Positions 25,092 through 36,280 are shown, numbered from the stretch's first letter. The stretch is 64,000 nt of DNA from Paludibacteraceae bacterium (GCA_905233415.1 CAJOEX010000012.1:1-64000); one strand, 5' to 3'. Notes: generated by a model from the letters alone, not told the origin. A program made the numbers and translations.

Positions 25092-27365
25092 TCATGTGCG
25101 TTCAAGTTTGGCATATGTGAGAAGAAGTGTCTTCAGCCCCTTGTCGGCAAAAAGTATGTCAATCTTGTCGTTCCCTGTACCTTCGTCACGATAAACTCTC
25201 TTCACGACTCCGGCACCAAACACCTTGTGACGGACTTTGTCGCCTGCAGCAAAAGAAGCCGATAATCCCGTCAAACTTACGGTTTCGGATGATTGACTAA
25301 TCGTCGGTGCAACTTTCACGCTTTCTTTCGGCTTCTCTGCAGCCATCGGTTTCGACCAAGTATTGTTTCCCCACATCGGTCTTGCCGGTTGCGGGAGTGT
25401 GTTCTGCACAAGTTGGATATACTGTCTGTCAATATCCTTAAGGAAGCGCGAGGCAGAAGAGAACTCAACACTGCCGTTAGTGAAACGCTGACGCGCATAA
25501 CTAAGCGTACATACCTGCATGGCACGTGTGATTGCTACATACAACAGGCGGCGCTCCTCTTCAATCTCGGACGGCGTAGTGCAGAAGCGCGAGGGGAATA
25601 GCTGTTCCTCAAGTCCAACAATATGCACGTTCCGGAACTCAAGTCCTTTCGCAGCGTGTACGGTCATTAAAGTCACTCGAGATGTATGGTCCTGAAGGTT
25701 TTCGTCTTGATCCGTCAACAGACTCACTTCTGCGAGGAAATCCTGAATGGGTGTGAAGTCCACGCCTTCCTCCTGCCGTTGCTGTACAAACTCATGAATA
25801 CCGGACAACAATTCGTCAAGGTTCTCTTTGCGGTCTATTCCTTCAGGCGTTCGGTCTAAAGCCGCAGCAGTCATAATACCGGAATCCCTGAGAACCATTT
25901 CTGCAAATTCGTAAGCGTTTAATGTGTCAATCGCTTCCGCAAAACGATGAATGAGCCGTGCAAAGTCCGTAAGGCGTTTGGAAGTCGCCGATGACACGGA
26001 AAGTTCCGCCGTAGCAGAATCAGAAACGACATCAAACATAGATATGTCCTTTAGCGCAGCCTGTTCGGACACTTTGCGCAGTGTAATGTCACCTATTCCG
26101 CGAGCGGGAAAATTGATAACCCTAAGCAACGCCTCGTTATCCATCGGATTCGCCACAAGCCGGAAGTATGCCACGGCATCCTTTATCTCCTTTCGCTGGT
26201 AGAAGGACGTTCCTCCATAGATTCGATATGGGATATTCGCACTGCGCAGGGCATTCTCAATGGATCTGGACTGGGCATTGGTGCGATAGAGGACCGCTAT
26301 ATCATCATAAGTCATCTGACCTCCGCGAATCTTGTCCTCTCGAATCATGGCAGCCACCCCGTTGGCTTCGTCACGGTCGGACATAAAGGCATAAAGCCGA
26401 ATCGGGTCCCCCGCTTCCTTTTCAGAATAAACCTCTTTATATATCTGATGTTCGTTTTTGTGAATAAGCGAGTTGGCAGCATTGACAATCGTTTGCGTGG
26501 AGCGGTAGTTGCGCTCCAATTTGAACAGCCGTGCATTGGGATAGCCTTGCTGGAAAGTCAGGATATTGCGAATATCCGCCCCTCTGAAAGAATATATAGA
26601 CTGTGCGTCATCGCCCACCACCGAGACATTGTTCTGCGGTTCAGCCAACATTCGAACGAGAAGATATTGGGCATAGTTTGTATCCTGATACTCGTCCACA
26701 AGTACGTATTGGAAGATTTGCTGGTAGTTAGCCAAAGTTTCCGGATCTCGCCGGAAAAGCAGGCATAACTGCACCAGCAAGTCGTCAAAATCCATAGCGT
26801 TGGCGCCCTTGAGACGTGCTTCATAGAGATGATACACTTCCGCCATGTCATACATCCGGTCAAAACGGTTAGCCTTGTTAATATCTTCCCGTAAGGCGTA
26901 GTCTTCCGCCGTAATTAGTGCATTCTTCGCCGCCGAAATCTTCGATAAAACAGTAGTAGGCTTGTATATTTTTTCGTCAAGCTGTTTCTCCTTGCAAATC
27001 TGTTTGATGACAGACTTGGAGTCGGCATTGTCATAAATCGAGAAATCACGCGTATAGCCCAGACGTCCTGCCTCTTGCCGCAGAATCTTCGCACAAATGG
27101 AATGAAATGTACCCATCCACAGATAACGCGCGTACTCCGGCGGTACTAACTTGCAAATGCGCTCTTTCATTTCCCGGGCGGCTTTGTTGGTGAAAGTGAG
27201 TGCGAGAATATGGTTTGCCCGCACACCTTGCTCCAGCAAATAAGCTATTTTGTAAGTAAGCACACGGGTTTTGCCGGAGCCGGCTCCGGCAATAACGAGT
27301 TGCGGGCCGTCTGTACAAACGACCGCCTCCCGTTGCGTTTCATTCAGGTTGTCAAGAAAGTTCAT
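25092..27365 (-). CDS. pcrA: UvrD/PcrA-type ATP-dependent DNA helicase
   Basis: LNETQREAVVCTDGPQLVIAGAGSGKTRVLTYKIAYLL, VDEYQDTNYAQYLLV, TVHAAKGLEFRNVHIVGLEEQLFPS. Confidence 0.94.
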   Translation of the reverse strand: MNFLDNLNETQREAVVCTDGPQLVIAGAGSGKTRVLTYKIAYLLEQGVRANHILALTFTNKAAREMKERICKLVPPEYARYLWMGTFHSICAKILRQEAGRLGYTRDFSIYDNADSKSVIKQICKEKQLDEKIYKPTTVLSKISAAKNALITAEDYALREDINKANRFDRMYDMAEVYHLYEARLKGANAMDFDDLLVQLCLLFRRDPETLANYQQIFQYVLVDEYQDTNYAQYLLVRMLAEPQNNVSVVGDDAQSIYSFRGADIRNILTFQQGYPNARLFKLERNYRSTQTIVNAANSLIHKNEHQIYKEVYSEKEAGDPIRLYAFMSDRDEANGVAAMIREDKIRGGQMTYDDIAVLYRTNAQSRSIENALRSANIPYRIYGGTSFYQRKEIKDAVAYFRLVANPMDNEALLRVINFPARGIGDITLRKVSEQAALKDISMFDVVSDSATAELSVSSATSKRLTDFARLIHRFAEAIDTLNAYEFAEMVLRDSGIMTAAALDRTPEGIDRKENLDELLSGIHEFVQQRQEEGVDFTPIQDFLAEVSLLTDQDENLQDHTSRVTLMTVHAAKGLEFRNVHIVGLEEQLFPSRFCTTPSEIEEERRLLYVAITRAMQVCTLSYARQRFTNGSVEFSSASRFLKDIDRQYIQLVQNTLPQPARPMWGNNTWSKPMAAEKPKESVKVAPTISQSSETVSLTGLSASFAAGDKVRHKVFGAGVVKRVYRDEGTGNDKIDILFADKGLKTLLLTYAKLERT

Positions 27366-27373
27366 GTATATTC

Positions 27374-28915
27374 TTATTCAACCAGAAAACCTGTAGTGGT
27401 ATAACGTTCTCCGTCACGATTGATATAAAGTACGCCATTTATAATTTCCTTGCGGATTGTGGTGGTCGGCGCATACATATTCTCTACTGCTGTTGACTGC
27501 GAGTTGGTACTGATGGTAATCGTATTTGAATTATCCTCGACTACATCTGTTTCGTCCAAGCCAACATAGTTGTAGAAAATACTCTTGCTCATGTTCTGCA
27601 GCACCAGTCTCGGTGCAACAAGTAACGTTTTGACTCCCGTTATTAGAAAAGCGTTGTCTTTGCACACATAGCTGATATAATTGTCAAAACCTGTCATCAC
27701 GGCCTGTTGTTTGGTTTCTGGGTCATAGAGTTGCTCATCACCCGCCGACAGTTCATTCACCATTACTAAAAACGCCTCCAGCATATACGTCTGCATATCC
27801 GTTGACATAGCAGATTGGGAAGCCGGCAGATTGAGTTGTGCAGCAAGTGTCGGCATTTTGTTTTTTACTGTATCCACATAGGGATATAGTTTGGCAGCTA
27901 ATGTACTAATCAATCCTTTGGCAGTATTCGTATTCCGCTCCTGTTCCAAGGCGTGGTAGATATCTATGGTTGCTGTCGTAATAGTCATTACACCGTTATC
28001 AGAAAGGTTTATCGAACGAATCGGTGAAGGATAGGAACTGAGCGAACCGGTGCTAACGTCAAATAATGAATGTACACCTTCCAAATCGTCCACGCGGCTA
28101 ATACTGTTCATATGAAAATGACCGGTAAAAATAACCTCTACACCAGCAGCCAAGAGACGGTCCTGCATGTCAATCAGAGCAGGATATTCGTCACCTGTGT
28201 TTGCGACATACGTAGGAGTCATTGTCGATTCGAGGTTGAAGTGGTCCATTGCTTGATGGTGCATCAATGTCAGAATCATGCGATGGTCTTCTTTTGCTTT
28301 GGCAGCAGCCTGTTCCGCAAAAACGAGTGTTTCTTCGTACAAACCGCCGGCATTATATTGAGTAGTCGGCGTATTCTCTTTGGCGCTATTAAGGCAAATG
28401 ACCGCCAGTTGGTCATTAGGATAAACCATATATGACAAGCCGCTTTCCTCGCGCAAAACAGCCTGCTTGAAACCGAAGTCATTGTACATAGTTTCAAACT
28501 CTGCAGCCGTTACAGAAGGAACCGCCGTTTTCGAATTGCCAGAATACGATTTCGCATTGGGATTGGCAATATCGTTATTGCCGGGAATAACCAGCGTCTG
28601 CACACCGGCTTCTGCAAGTTGTGCCAATTTAGCAACGATGTGCTCATGGCTGACGAGCTCGCCTTCATTTGCCAAATCGCCAACAATAAACAGTAAATCA
28701 GGACATTCTTTTGCCACAATGGTCATCGCCGAGTCAAAGAGTTGCATACTGTATTCGGGCACACGCGGATTGCCCGAGCACATGTTTTTGGCAGCTGTGC
28801 CGTCATCAAACAAACTGTTGTCCATTACGTGCGGATCAGCAATAACCATGATTCGCGTGTCAGCGGCTACACTCAATGCCGCAAAAAGAGAAAGAGATAA
28901 AAAGATTTTTTTCAT
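27374..28915 (-). CDS. secreted metallophosphoesterase (calcineurin-like)
   Basis: MVIADPHVMD, FIVGDLANEGE, IPGNNDIANP, LMHHQAMDH, FTGHFHMNS. Confidence 0.88.
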   Translation of the reverse strand: MKKIFLSLSLFAALSVAADTRIMVIADPHVMDNSLFDDGTAAKNMCSGNPRVPEYSMQLFDSAMTIVAKECPDLLFIVGDLANEGELVSHEHIVAKLAQLAEAGVQTLVIPGNNDIANPNAKSYSGNSKTAVPSVTAAEFETMYNDFGFKQAVLREESGLSYMVYPNDQLAVICLNSAKENTPTTQYNAGGLYEETLVFAEQAAAKAKEDHRMILTLMHHQAMDHFNLESTMTPTYVANTGDEYPALIDMQDRLLAAGVEVIFTGHFHMNSISRVDDLEGVHSLFDVSTGSLSSYPSPIRSINLSDNGVMTITTATIDIYHALEQERNTNTAKGLISTLAAKLYPYVDTVKNKMPTLAAQLNLPASQSAMSTDMQTYMLEAFLVMVNELSAGDEQLYDPETKQQAVMTGFDNYISYVCKDNAFLITGVKTLLVAPRLVLQNMSKSIFYNYVGLDETDVVEDNSNTITISTNSQSTAVENMYAPTTTIRKEIINGVLYINRDGERYTTTGFLVE

Positions 28916-28951
28916 TGTTTTAAATTGTTTAAATTATTTATCGGGTTACTT

Positions 28952-29854
28952 TTATTCATAACAATTACATCCGTGGCGTCGTTTTTGCATTCGCGGAGCA
29001 GAGGTCAGACGATAGGCCACCTTTATTCCGACATCAAAACTGTTAAACTTCGCCACTAACGGCCGTTCGCTATGCCAAGCCTGCAAAACAGGAGTTGAGA
29101 TGCGAGATAATGGCAGCCCGTCCTTCATATCCGTAAGGTGTAATATTCCGTACCTTTCCTCCACAGGACAAGTCGTAGTAGGCATCAGACAGACATCGAA
29201 ATACACGCCGACGCTGAGGAATGACTCTGCTCTTCGATAAGACGAACCATGTAGAATATCATACGTCAGTTCGCCTGCAAGCGCACATTGCCAGTTCTGC
29301 AGAGTAAGTTTGCCGGACGCCTCCATTTCAAAATTCCGGCTTGCCGCCAAAGGATAGGATTCCTCTACCAGATTATCGTATTTCGGGAAATATACAGACA
29401 AAGACGCATCGGAAATTGTTTCTTTCCATGAGCCGCTTAAAGGCAATACAAATCGCGGTCCTATAAGAAATATGAACTGCTGGATATTGAAGCCAACCTG
29501 TAGCGGGAAAGATACCGAATAGGTTTGATGGCGTTCGCGCAGCATACCAATCGTATATTGGACACGCATTTTTTCATTATCTACGTCAATGGTGGTATAT
29601 TGGTCTTCGTAATCGGTTTTGCGGTAAGATGACGAAGCCGTCTCTATACTTGCACCGACGCGGAAAGCAATCCAATAAGGCGATTTGTACAAATAACCTA
29701 AGTCAACCGCCAGATGGTAGCCAGGGGAAGTTCCGCCGTACTCACAGTCATAGATAAGCCCGCTTAAACCGGCACGCAAGCCTGCGTCAAGATATGAGCG
29801 AGCATGAAGCACACAGGAACTGAAAAGTAATATGGCTATTAGCAGACGCTTCAT
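28952..29854 (-). CDS. predicted outer-membrane beta-barrel protein
   Basis: signal peptide plus alternating beta-strand pattern. Confidence 0.5.
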   Translation of the reverse strand: MKRLLIAILLFSSCVLHARSYLDAGLRAGLSGLIYDCEYGGTSPGYHLAVDLGYLYKSPYWIAFRVGASIETASSSYRKTDYEDQYTTIDVDNEKMRVQYTIGMLRERHQTYSVSFPLQVGFNIQQFIFLIGPRFVLPLSGSWKETISDASLSVYFPKYDNLVEESYPLAASRNFEMEASGKLTLQNWQCALAGELTYDILHGSSYRRAESFLSVGVYFDVCLMPTTTCPVEERYGILHLTDMKDGLPLSRISTPVLQAWHSERPLVAKFNSFDVGIKVAYRLTSAPRMQKRRHGCNCYE

Positions 29855-32800
29855 TTACGGGATAAGGATTTTCTCTGTGCGGATAGTTTCTCCGCGTTGG
29901 TAAACGTATATATACATGCCGGAAGGCAATTCTGACTCGGGTATATCAATCGGGAAAGAGCAGCCGAGATGGTTGTAGCAGGCAATGCAGGTTTCGGGCA
30001 GTTCTTCTTTATTGATGTACAAAATGTTTGACTTGACTGTCTTTTGGTTGTCTAATGTCAAATACAATTGGAATATTCCCTCTAACTCATTCTTTTCCGA
30101 GTAGTCGTCTTCCGTGGCACCGGCTATCACTTCGCCATTCTTGTACCAAGTATAAGCCACGGCGTGACGGTCCGGGAAAAATTCCGCTACACGGATATTG
30201 TCGCAAAGAATAACCCAGTTATATTTGTTGACGATTATCGGATATAGCCTTTCGCATAATACGGTATCCAAATGGAACGTGTAAGTCTTGCCCATGCAGT
30301 TTTTCCATTTATGGTGAGGATACGATATTTCTTTTTCGCCTACGGCATCAAATAGCAGCATCGTATCGCCAAATTGCCACATAAACGGCAGTAACGTGTC
30401 ACAAACCACCGTGTCTATACGGAAGGTTTGCACTTCCGGGCAACAAGGCTCTACAATCAGGCTCTGACTTATATACACACTATCTGTACCAGCCTTGTAT
30501 TTGAGGGTGTCGGTTACTGTTCCTGCTTCCTGCCACGTTATGCCTCTCCAAGAAATCGGCATCAATGTGTCACAAACGGTAGTATCCATCTCAATTATTA
30601 CCGGCACAGGTGTTGGCTGAGGTTGTGGTTCCGGTTCAGGCTCGGGTTGTGGTTCAGGTCCGGGTTCCGGTTCAGGCTCAGGTTCCGGTTCTGGCTCCGG
30701 TTCGGGCTCTGGTTCTGGCTCTGGATCTACAGGTGCTTCACATTGTATGACATCAAAACGGAAGGACTTGGTGGTATAACTGCCTTCAATGGCGGGATGT
30801 TCGTATGTTACGACCAGTCTATACCAACCTGAGTCGGCGGCAGAAACAGCAGGAATACACAATATCTCGCCTTCCGAATAGAAACCCCATTTACGACTGT
30901 TGCGAGTAAATTCCCACCGATAGTTAAATTCGGCAGTATCAGGGATAGCCGCAGCATTTGTGACCTCAAACTCAAAGCAGTAGGTTGAATCCAAGCAGGC
31001 AACCGCATCACTTGTGATGTTGACAATCGGTAACGGCGGTGGTGTGCAATCTTCCGTGCGCAAACGGAAAACAGTTGTATCGTAAACAAAATGCGGCCAT
31101 TGTTCATATTTCAAACGCAAACGATACCAACCTGAATCCGCCAAAGCCACTTTGGGCAGGCAAAGCACCAAGTCTGTCGTGCGTTGTTTCCAAGTAATGC
31201 TGTCCGTGGAATAATCCCACGCATAACTGTACGGCATTTTGGTAAAAGTGGTTTTATTCAGCGTGTCCAAGTCAAAGCAGTAACTTGAATCCATGCAGAC
31301 CCAATTGGCATTATGTAGCGCGAACTGCGGCAGTACCAGCGGCGTGCAATCGGCTATGTACAATTGATAGGGTTCGCTTTCGGCACAGCAGACAGGATTA
31401 TCAATACTTGCTTTCGGGCCTAAAACAACTTTGTACCAACCCGTATGTTGGTCTATTTTCAACTTGTTGATGGTTAACGGCAACGAGTCTGCTCCGGCAA
31501 TCGGTTGCCACGTTTCATTATCTTTTGAGAAATACCATTGGTAAGCCACGTCATCGGGCAATAAAGACGGGTCACTCAAAGCCACGTTAAAGCGGAAAGG
31601 AGAATCCTGACAGAGATTATGTTCGGTATTGGTGATTTGCACATCGGAAAGACAGAGACGGATTTCAATATCATCTATGGCAAAGTCGTTTCCCTGTCCT
31701 GATTGGGTATTTTCGTTGTAAATCTCCAGTTGAACAGATGAGACATTTGATTTTGCCAAATACGTTGCGCCGACCTGTTGCCAAGCGGCAGAAAAACGCC
31801 AGTCCTGCAAGCCTGTCAGTTCCGTGTCCGGCTCAATCTGGTCCGTAAGGAATGACACTAATTCCGTATTTGTTTCGGCATCACGGATTACAAAGCGCAA
31901 AGTGGGAACATAAGGACTCTGATGCATCGCGATGAGCGCGTCATACTGTGCCGGTGTCATCAAATTAACCACGAAAGCGCTACAGCTCAATCGTGCTCCT
32001 TCACAAATAGGTATGGCGGGCGACTGATAGAGCCGCTCCTTGTCTTTTGCGCCTTCGACTTCCAAGAAGTAACCGCGTTTTTTGTCGTTGGGATATGTAT
32101 GATCGTCCTGAATGAACCAAATGGATGAACGTTGGCGCATTTCCTCTTCTGTTTGGGCGCTTTGCCAAGCGGTAGTATCGCCATAGCAGAAGCCTGATTT
32201 CGTTACGAGGTAAGTACCGCGCTGGATTTGGGTCTGTAACTCGGTCATTTGCTTGTAGGCATCAGACATTCCGGGAACAGGATTGACAGATAAAGCGGCA
32301 TCTGTGATTTCGTTTCCGCCAAAGTCTTCCTTGAAAAGCAAGACACCGTCCGAGCAGAATTCGTTCTGCTTCAGATTGCACTTGGTTACGTTCAGTTTGA
32401 ACGGCTGACTCACGGCGCGGCAGTTCGGATGGTCAATATTTCCGTGTCCGGCGACAATCAGCCTCCACCAGCCGGCATCACTTTCCTTGACGTTGTGAAT
32501 GGTTGAATCACGATTGGCAGACTTGAATACTTTGGTTTCCCAAGTGATGCTGTCAGCCGAATGCTCCCAACGATACTCAAACGGTTCCGGGAAGGAACTG
32601 TCGTCCGTGACAAAGGCTTTAAGGGTATAATCAAAGCCGACACAGACTTCTTCTTCGGACGTTACGGTTACGGTAGGCGTGCAGAGGTGGATTTCAATAT
32701 CATCCATCGCGAAGTCGTTACCAGATCCTGTTCCATCTACATCATTAAATATGGATAATTTGACTTTATTAACGCCTTGAGGCACCTTGAAATTCATACC

Positions 32801-33793
32801 GACCAGATTCCACTTGGCAGAGTGATACATCTCTGCGCTAGTTACCCCAAGCCATCTGGTATCCGGTTCAACAGGTCCGGAAGACGATTCTCCAATTACA
32901 GCATTCGTTTCTGCGTCCGTAACGACAAAGCGAACCTGTGGCTTTAACGTACCACTGCCCAGATGGTTGTATTGCGCCGCGGTCATGACGTTAGCCACAT
33001 AGGCAGAGAAGGACAAGTCCAACTCGTGGCACACTTCAATTTCGGTAGTATAGAACGGCGAATTTCCTCCTTGTCCGTCCACTTCAAGGAAATATCCGCG
33101 CGAATAATCTTCAAAATACGTATGATCGTCCTGGACATGCCATTGACCATACATGTTACAATAGTCGGCAGTATAGTCTCTCGTTCCTTTCCGATTGCCA
33201 TTGTCCCAGCCTGTTTTGGTAATCCAATAATGCCCCGAAGCACCACCTGTATTGAGTGTTGTTTGCAGATGATACCGGGTATTATCCATCGTTGCCAACG
33301 GCGTTGTGCTGAGAATCGGGTCTGACGGGGAATTACCACCAAAGTCTTCACGAAAAAGCAAGGTACCCTGTTCGCAAACGTACGGGTTATCCTCGTCTTC
33401 TACCGGTTCAGGAACAAGGCGTGTGCAGGTTTCGGCTTCGGGCATGAACATCGGGGCGCTGAACGTACATTGGTCAAGGTTGTCTATAGTTTCTGCATTT
33501 CCGACCGCCACCCGATACCAACCTTCGTGTAACATGTCGGTATAGTGGGTGTATGCCATGCGATTTCCCTTGGACAACGTTTGCCATGTATTTCCGTCTG
33601 CGGTATATTGATAAGCATAGCGCAAAGAAGTGCCGTAAGTGCCGTCATCGGTGTAATCAACGATAAAAGTTGTGAACATATTGTATTTGCACAAAGCATC
33701 ATAGACACAGGTCAAGGTCGGTTTTCCTGCTGCGAAAAGAGTATCGCAGAAGAAAATTATGCTGAATAATATGTATGCCCTAAACTTTGTCAT
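29855..33793 (-). CDS. large (1312 aa) surface/secreted protein with duplicated jelly-roll/Ig-like modules and Pro-Glu linker
   Basis: duplicated [10 protein letters not shown] / [10 protein letters not shown] modules, repeated SGWYRL motifs, [34 protein letters not shown] linker, C-terminus [24 protein letters not shown] resembling a T9SS sorting domain. Confidence 0.65.
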   Translation of the reverse strand: MTKFRAYILFSIIFFCDTLFAAGKPTLTCVYDALCKYNMFTTFIVDYTDDGTYGTSLRYAYQYTADGNTWQTLSKGNRMAYTHYTDMLHEGWYRVAVGNAETIDNLDQCTFSAPMFMPEAETCTRLVPEPVEDEDNPYVCEQGTLLFREDFGGNSPSDPILSTTPLATMDNTRYHLQTTLNTGGASGHYWITKTGWDNGNRKGTRDYTADYCNMYGQWHVQDDHTYFEDYSRGYFLEVDGQGGNSPFYTTEIEVCHELDLSFSAYVANVMTAAQYNHLGSGTLKPQVRFVVTDAETNAVIGESSSGPVEPDTRWLGVTSAEMYHSAKWNLVGMNFKVPQGVNKVKLSIFNDVDGTGSGNDFAMDDIEIHLCTPTVTVTSEEEVCVGFDYTLKAFVTDDSSFPEPFEYRWEHSADSITWETKVFKSANRDSTIHNVKESDAGWWRLIVAGHGNIDHPNCRAVSQPFKLNVTKCNLKQNEFCSDGVLLFKEDFGGNEITDAALSVNPVPGMSDAYKQMTELQTQIQRGTYLVTKSGFCYGDTTAWQSAQTEEEMRQRSSIWFIQDDHTYPNDKKRGYFLEVEGAKDKERLYQSPAIPICEGARLSCSAFVVNLMTPAQYDALIAMHQSPYVPTLRFVIRDAETNTELVSFLTDQIEPDTELTGLQDWRFSAAWQQVGATYLAKSNVSSVQLEIYNENTQSGQGNDFAIDDIEIRLCLSDVQITNTEHNLCQDSPFRFNVALSDPSLLPDDVAYQWYFSKDNETWQPIAGADSLPLTINKLKIDQHTGWYKVVLGPKASIDNPVCCAESEPYQLYIADCTPLVLPQFALHNANWVCMDSSYCFDLDTLNKTTFTKMPYSYAWDYSTDSITWKQRTTDLVLCLPKVALADSGWYRLRLKYEQWPHFVYDTTVFRLRTEDCTPPPLPIVNITSDAVACLDSTYCFEFEVTNAAAIPDTAEFNYRWEFTRNSRKWGFYSEGEILCIPAVSAADSGWYRLVVTYEHPAIEGSYTTKSFRFDVIQCEAPVDPEPEPEPEPEPEPEPEPEPEPGPEPQPEPEPEPQPQPTPVPVIIEMDTTVCDTLMPISWRGITWQEAGTVTDTLKYKAGTDSVYISQSLIVEPCCPEVQTFRIDTVVCDTLLPFMWQFGDTMLLFDAVGEKEISYPHHKWKNCMGKTYTFHLDTVLCERLYPIIVNKYNWVILCDNIRVAEFFPDRHAVAYTWYKNGEVIAGATEDDYSEKNELEGIFQLYLTLDNQKTVKSNILYINKEELPETCIACYNHLGCSFPIDIPESELPSGMYIYVYQRGETIRTEKILIP

Positions 33794-33817
33794 CTTTATG
33801 CAAACATCCGATAATGT

Positions 33818-33867
33818 ATCGTCAATCTATCGTGAATCTAACGTAAATCTATCGTAAATCTATCGTG
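33818..33867. repeat. tandem 11-mer array, 4.5 units
   Basis: ATCGTCAATCT ATCGTGAATCT AACGTAAATCT ATCGTAAATCT ATCGTG. Confidence 0.85.
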
Positions 33868-33893
33868 TTTGGCAAGGAAATTCCTGTGCATTT

Positions 33894-36251
33894 TTAGTGC
33901 GCTTCGAGCCAGTTGTGACCATAAGCAGCTTCGACAACCAAAGGTACCGACAAATGAACCACATTCTGCATTTCGCGAACCACCAAATCTTTCACCTGCT
34001 CAATCTGCGCTTCGGGGACGTTGAAGCAAAGTTCGTCGTGAATCTGCAAAATCATTTGGAGATTTGAAGATTTGGAGATTGGAAGATTTGAAGATTGGAA
34101 GATTTGAAAATCGTGGTCGATGGCAATCATAGCCATTTTGATGATGTCGGCGGCTGTGCCTTGAATCGGCGCATTAACGGCATTCCGTTCGGCAAAGGAA
34201 CGAACCGTTGCGTTGTGGGAATTGATGTCCGGCAAATAACGACGTCTGCCAAACAAAGTCTCAACAAAGCCGTGTTCGCGGGCAAAGCGCTTCTGCGATT
34301 CGATGTAATCAATCACTTTGGGGAATGCTGCAAAATAGCCATCAATCAAGGCTTTTGCTTCGGAACGGGAACAATCGAGCTGCTGTGCAAGTCCGAATGC
34401 CGAAATACCGTAAATGATACCGAAGTTGGCAGTTTTGGCACGCCGGCGTTGCTCTTTGGTAACAGATTCAATCGGGACATTGAAGATTTTGGCAGCGGTA
34501 GCCGCGTGAATGTCTTGTCCGTTTCGGAAAGCAGCCAGCAAATGCGGGTCCTGCGAGAAATGTGCCATGAGCCGGAGTTCGATTTGCGAATAGTCGGCAC
34601 TCAGGAACAGGCAGCCTTCGTCCGCAATCACGGCACGCCGGATGAGTTGTCCACGCTCGGTTCGAACGGGCAGATTCTGCAAGTTCGGGTTGCTGCTGCT
34701 CAAACGACCTGTAGCAGTAACGGTTTGGTTGTACGTGGTGTGAATCTTGCCCGTTTGCGGATTGATGTAGGTCGGCAGGGCAGAAATATAAGTTGAAATG
34801 AGTTTTTTCAGTTCGCGTTGCTCCAAGATTTTGCCCACAATCGGATGTTTGTCATTGAGAGATTGGAGGATTTCCTCGGACGTGGAGTATTGTCCGGACT
34901 TGGATTTTTTGGCTTTTTCGTCCAATTTGAGGCGGTCGAAAAGGATTTCGCCGACTTGTCGCGGGGAATTTATATTGAATGGAGTGCCAGCAAGGTTGGT
35001 GATTTCTGCCTCCAAAGCACTCAGTTCTTCGGACAGCTGTTTTTCAGCCAGTTTGAGCAAATCAAGGTCAAAACGGACACCAGCCTGCTCCATTTTGCGA
35101 AGAACAGGCACTAAGGGCAGTTCAACCTCGTTGTACAGATTCCACAGCGACGGATTGGCTTTTAGCGCCGCCCAATCCGGCTCGCGATACGGATTGAAGG
35201 CCAGTTCGGGATTGAGAAGATATGAACACAAACGGGCCTCGATAGTATTGACAATTGGACGATTGACAATTGGACTATTTATTGGGGCATCGGGTTGATT
35301 GTCGGATTCGGCAAAGAGGTCAAGGGTCAGTTCGTTCTTTTTCGGCGTTGCAGGAGACGCTTTTGGAGTCTCTTTCGGGGCGTTCTGCACAGCAGGCGCG
35401 TTGCGGAGGAAAGAGTTAAACTCCAACGCCTCGTACAACGGGCGAAGCCGTGTCCAGTCCTTTTCCTGCACAAGCAATTTGTCCGGCTCAAAGGCAATCG
35501 GTACATCCGTGCGAATGGTTGCCAAGAACTTCGAGAAACGAATCATATCCGCTTGGGTCTCGACCTTTGTTTTCAATGCACCTTTCAGTTCATCCGTGCG
35601 AGAAAGCAGGTTTTCGATGTTGCCAAACTGCGTGAGCAGTTGCACCGCCGTTTTCTCCCCTACTCCTTTGCAGCCAGGTATATTATCCGACGCATCGCCC
35701 ATCAAAGCGAGCAAATCGATAACCTGTTCCTTGCTTTGCAGTCCGTATTTGGCGCAGACTTCAGCAGGCCCCATCTGCTCGAATCCGCCAGTATGACGCG
35801 GGCGGTACATGTGCACGCGCTCTGTCACCAACTGACCATAATCCTTGTCGGGCGTTGCCATAAAGACCTCAAAACCTGCTTTTTCAGCAAGTCCGGAAAG
35901 CGTGCCAATCACATCATCCGCCTCAAAGCCCTGCACTTCCAAAGCGGTAATATTCATTGCGGCAAGGATATCCTGAATAATCGGCACCGCCCGGCGGATG
36001 TCTTCGGGCGTTTCGGGTCTTTGGGCCTTGTATTGCTCAAAAGCCTCGTGGCGGAAAGTCGGTCCATGCGGGTCGAAAGCCACAGCAATATGGGTTGGTT
36101 TGATGCGCTTGAGCAAGTCCTCCAAAAGTACCACAAAGCCATAAACCGCCGAGGTGTTTTCGCCTTTGGAGTTCATTCGCGGTGATTTGATGAAGGCGTA
36201 GTAAGCACGATAAATCATCGCATAAGCATCTATGAGGAGCAGTCTATTCAT
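33894..36251 (-). CDS. polA: DNA polymerase I, 5'-nuclease plus polymerase domains; 3'-5' exonuclease domain apparently deleted
   Basis: 5' nuclease VAFDPHGPTFRHEAFEQYKAQRPETPED and polymerase SADYSQIELRLMAHFSQD, RRRAKTANFGIIYGISAFGL, QIHDEL; only a short linker between the two domains. Confidence 0.95.
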   Translation of the reverse strand: MNRLLLIDAYAMIYRAYYAFIKSPRMNSKGENTSAVYGFVVLLEDLLKRIKPTHIAVAFDPHGPTFRHEAFEQYKAQRPETPEDIRRAVPIIQDILAAMNITALEVQGFEADDVIGTLSGLAEKAGFEVFMATPDKDYGQLVTERVHMYRPRHTGGFEQMGPAEVCAKYGLQSKEQVIDLLALMGDASDNIPGCKGVGEKTAVQLLTQFGNIENLLSRTDELKGALKTKVETQADMIRFSKFLATIRTDVPIAFEPDKLLVQEKDWTRLRPLYEALEFNSFLRNAPAVQNAPKETPKASPATPKKNELTLDLFAESDNQPDAPINSPIVNRPIVNTIEARLCSYLLNPELAFNPYREPDWAALKANPSLWNLYNEVELPLVPVLRKMEQAGVRFDLDLLKLAEKQLSEELSALEAEITNLAGTPFNINSPRQVGEILFDRLKLDEKAKKSKSGQYSTSEEILQSLNDKHPIVGKILEQRELKKLISTYISALPTYINPQTGKIHTTYNQTVTATGRLSSSNPNLQNLPVRTERGQLIRRAVIADEGCLFLSADYSQIELRLMAHFSQDPHLLAAFRNGQDIHAATAAKIFNVPIESVTKEQRRRAKTANFGIIYGISAFGLAQQLDCSRSEAKALIDGYFAAFPKVIDYIESQKRFAREHGFVETLFGRRRYLPDINSHNATVRSFAERNAVNAPIQGTAADIIKMAMIAIDHDFQIFQSSNLPISKSSNLQMILQIHDELCFNVPEAQIEQVKDLVVREMQNVVHLSVPLVVEAAYGHNWLEAH
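34053..34108. repeat. octamer array (GATTTGAA family), 7 units, in-frame inside polA
   Basis: CATTTGGA GATTTGAA GATTTGGA GATTGGAA GATTTGAA GATTGGAA GATTTGAA. Confidence 0.9.
35246..35285. repeat. 15-mer repeat (ATTGACAATTGGACN) in the polA linker
   Basis: ATTGACAATTGGACG ATTGACAATTGGACT ATT. Confidence 0.75.
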
Positions 36252-36280
36252 TTTCTCATTTACTCATTTTCTCATTTACC
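36249..36280. repeat. octamer array, 4 units, bridging ung stop and polA start
   Basis: CATTTTCT CATTTACT CATTTTCT CATTTACC. Confidence 0.8.

Noticed and set aside
35295-36185. 296-aa plus-strand ORF within polA
   Set aside because: Shadow of the conserved 5'-nuclease domain of polA.
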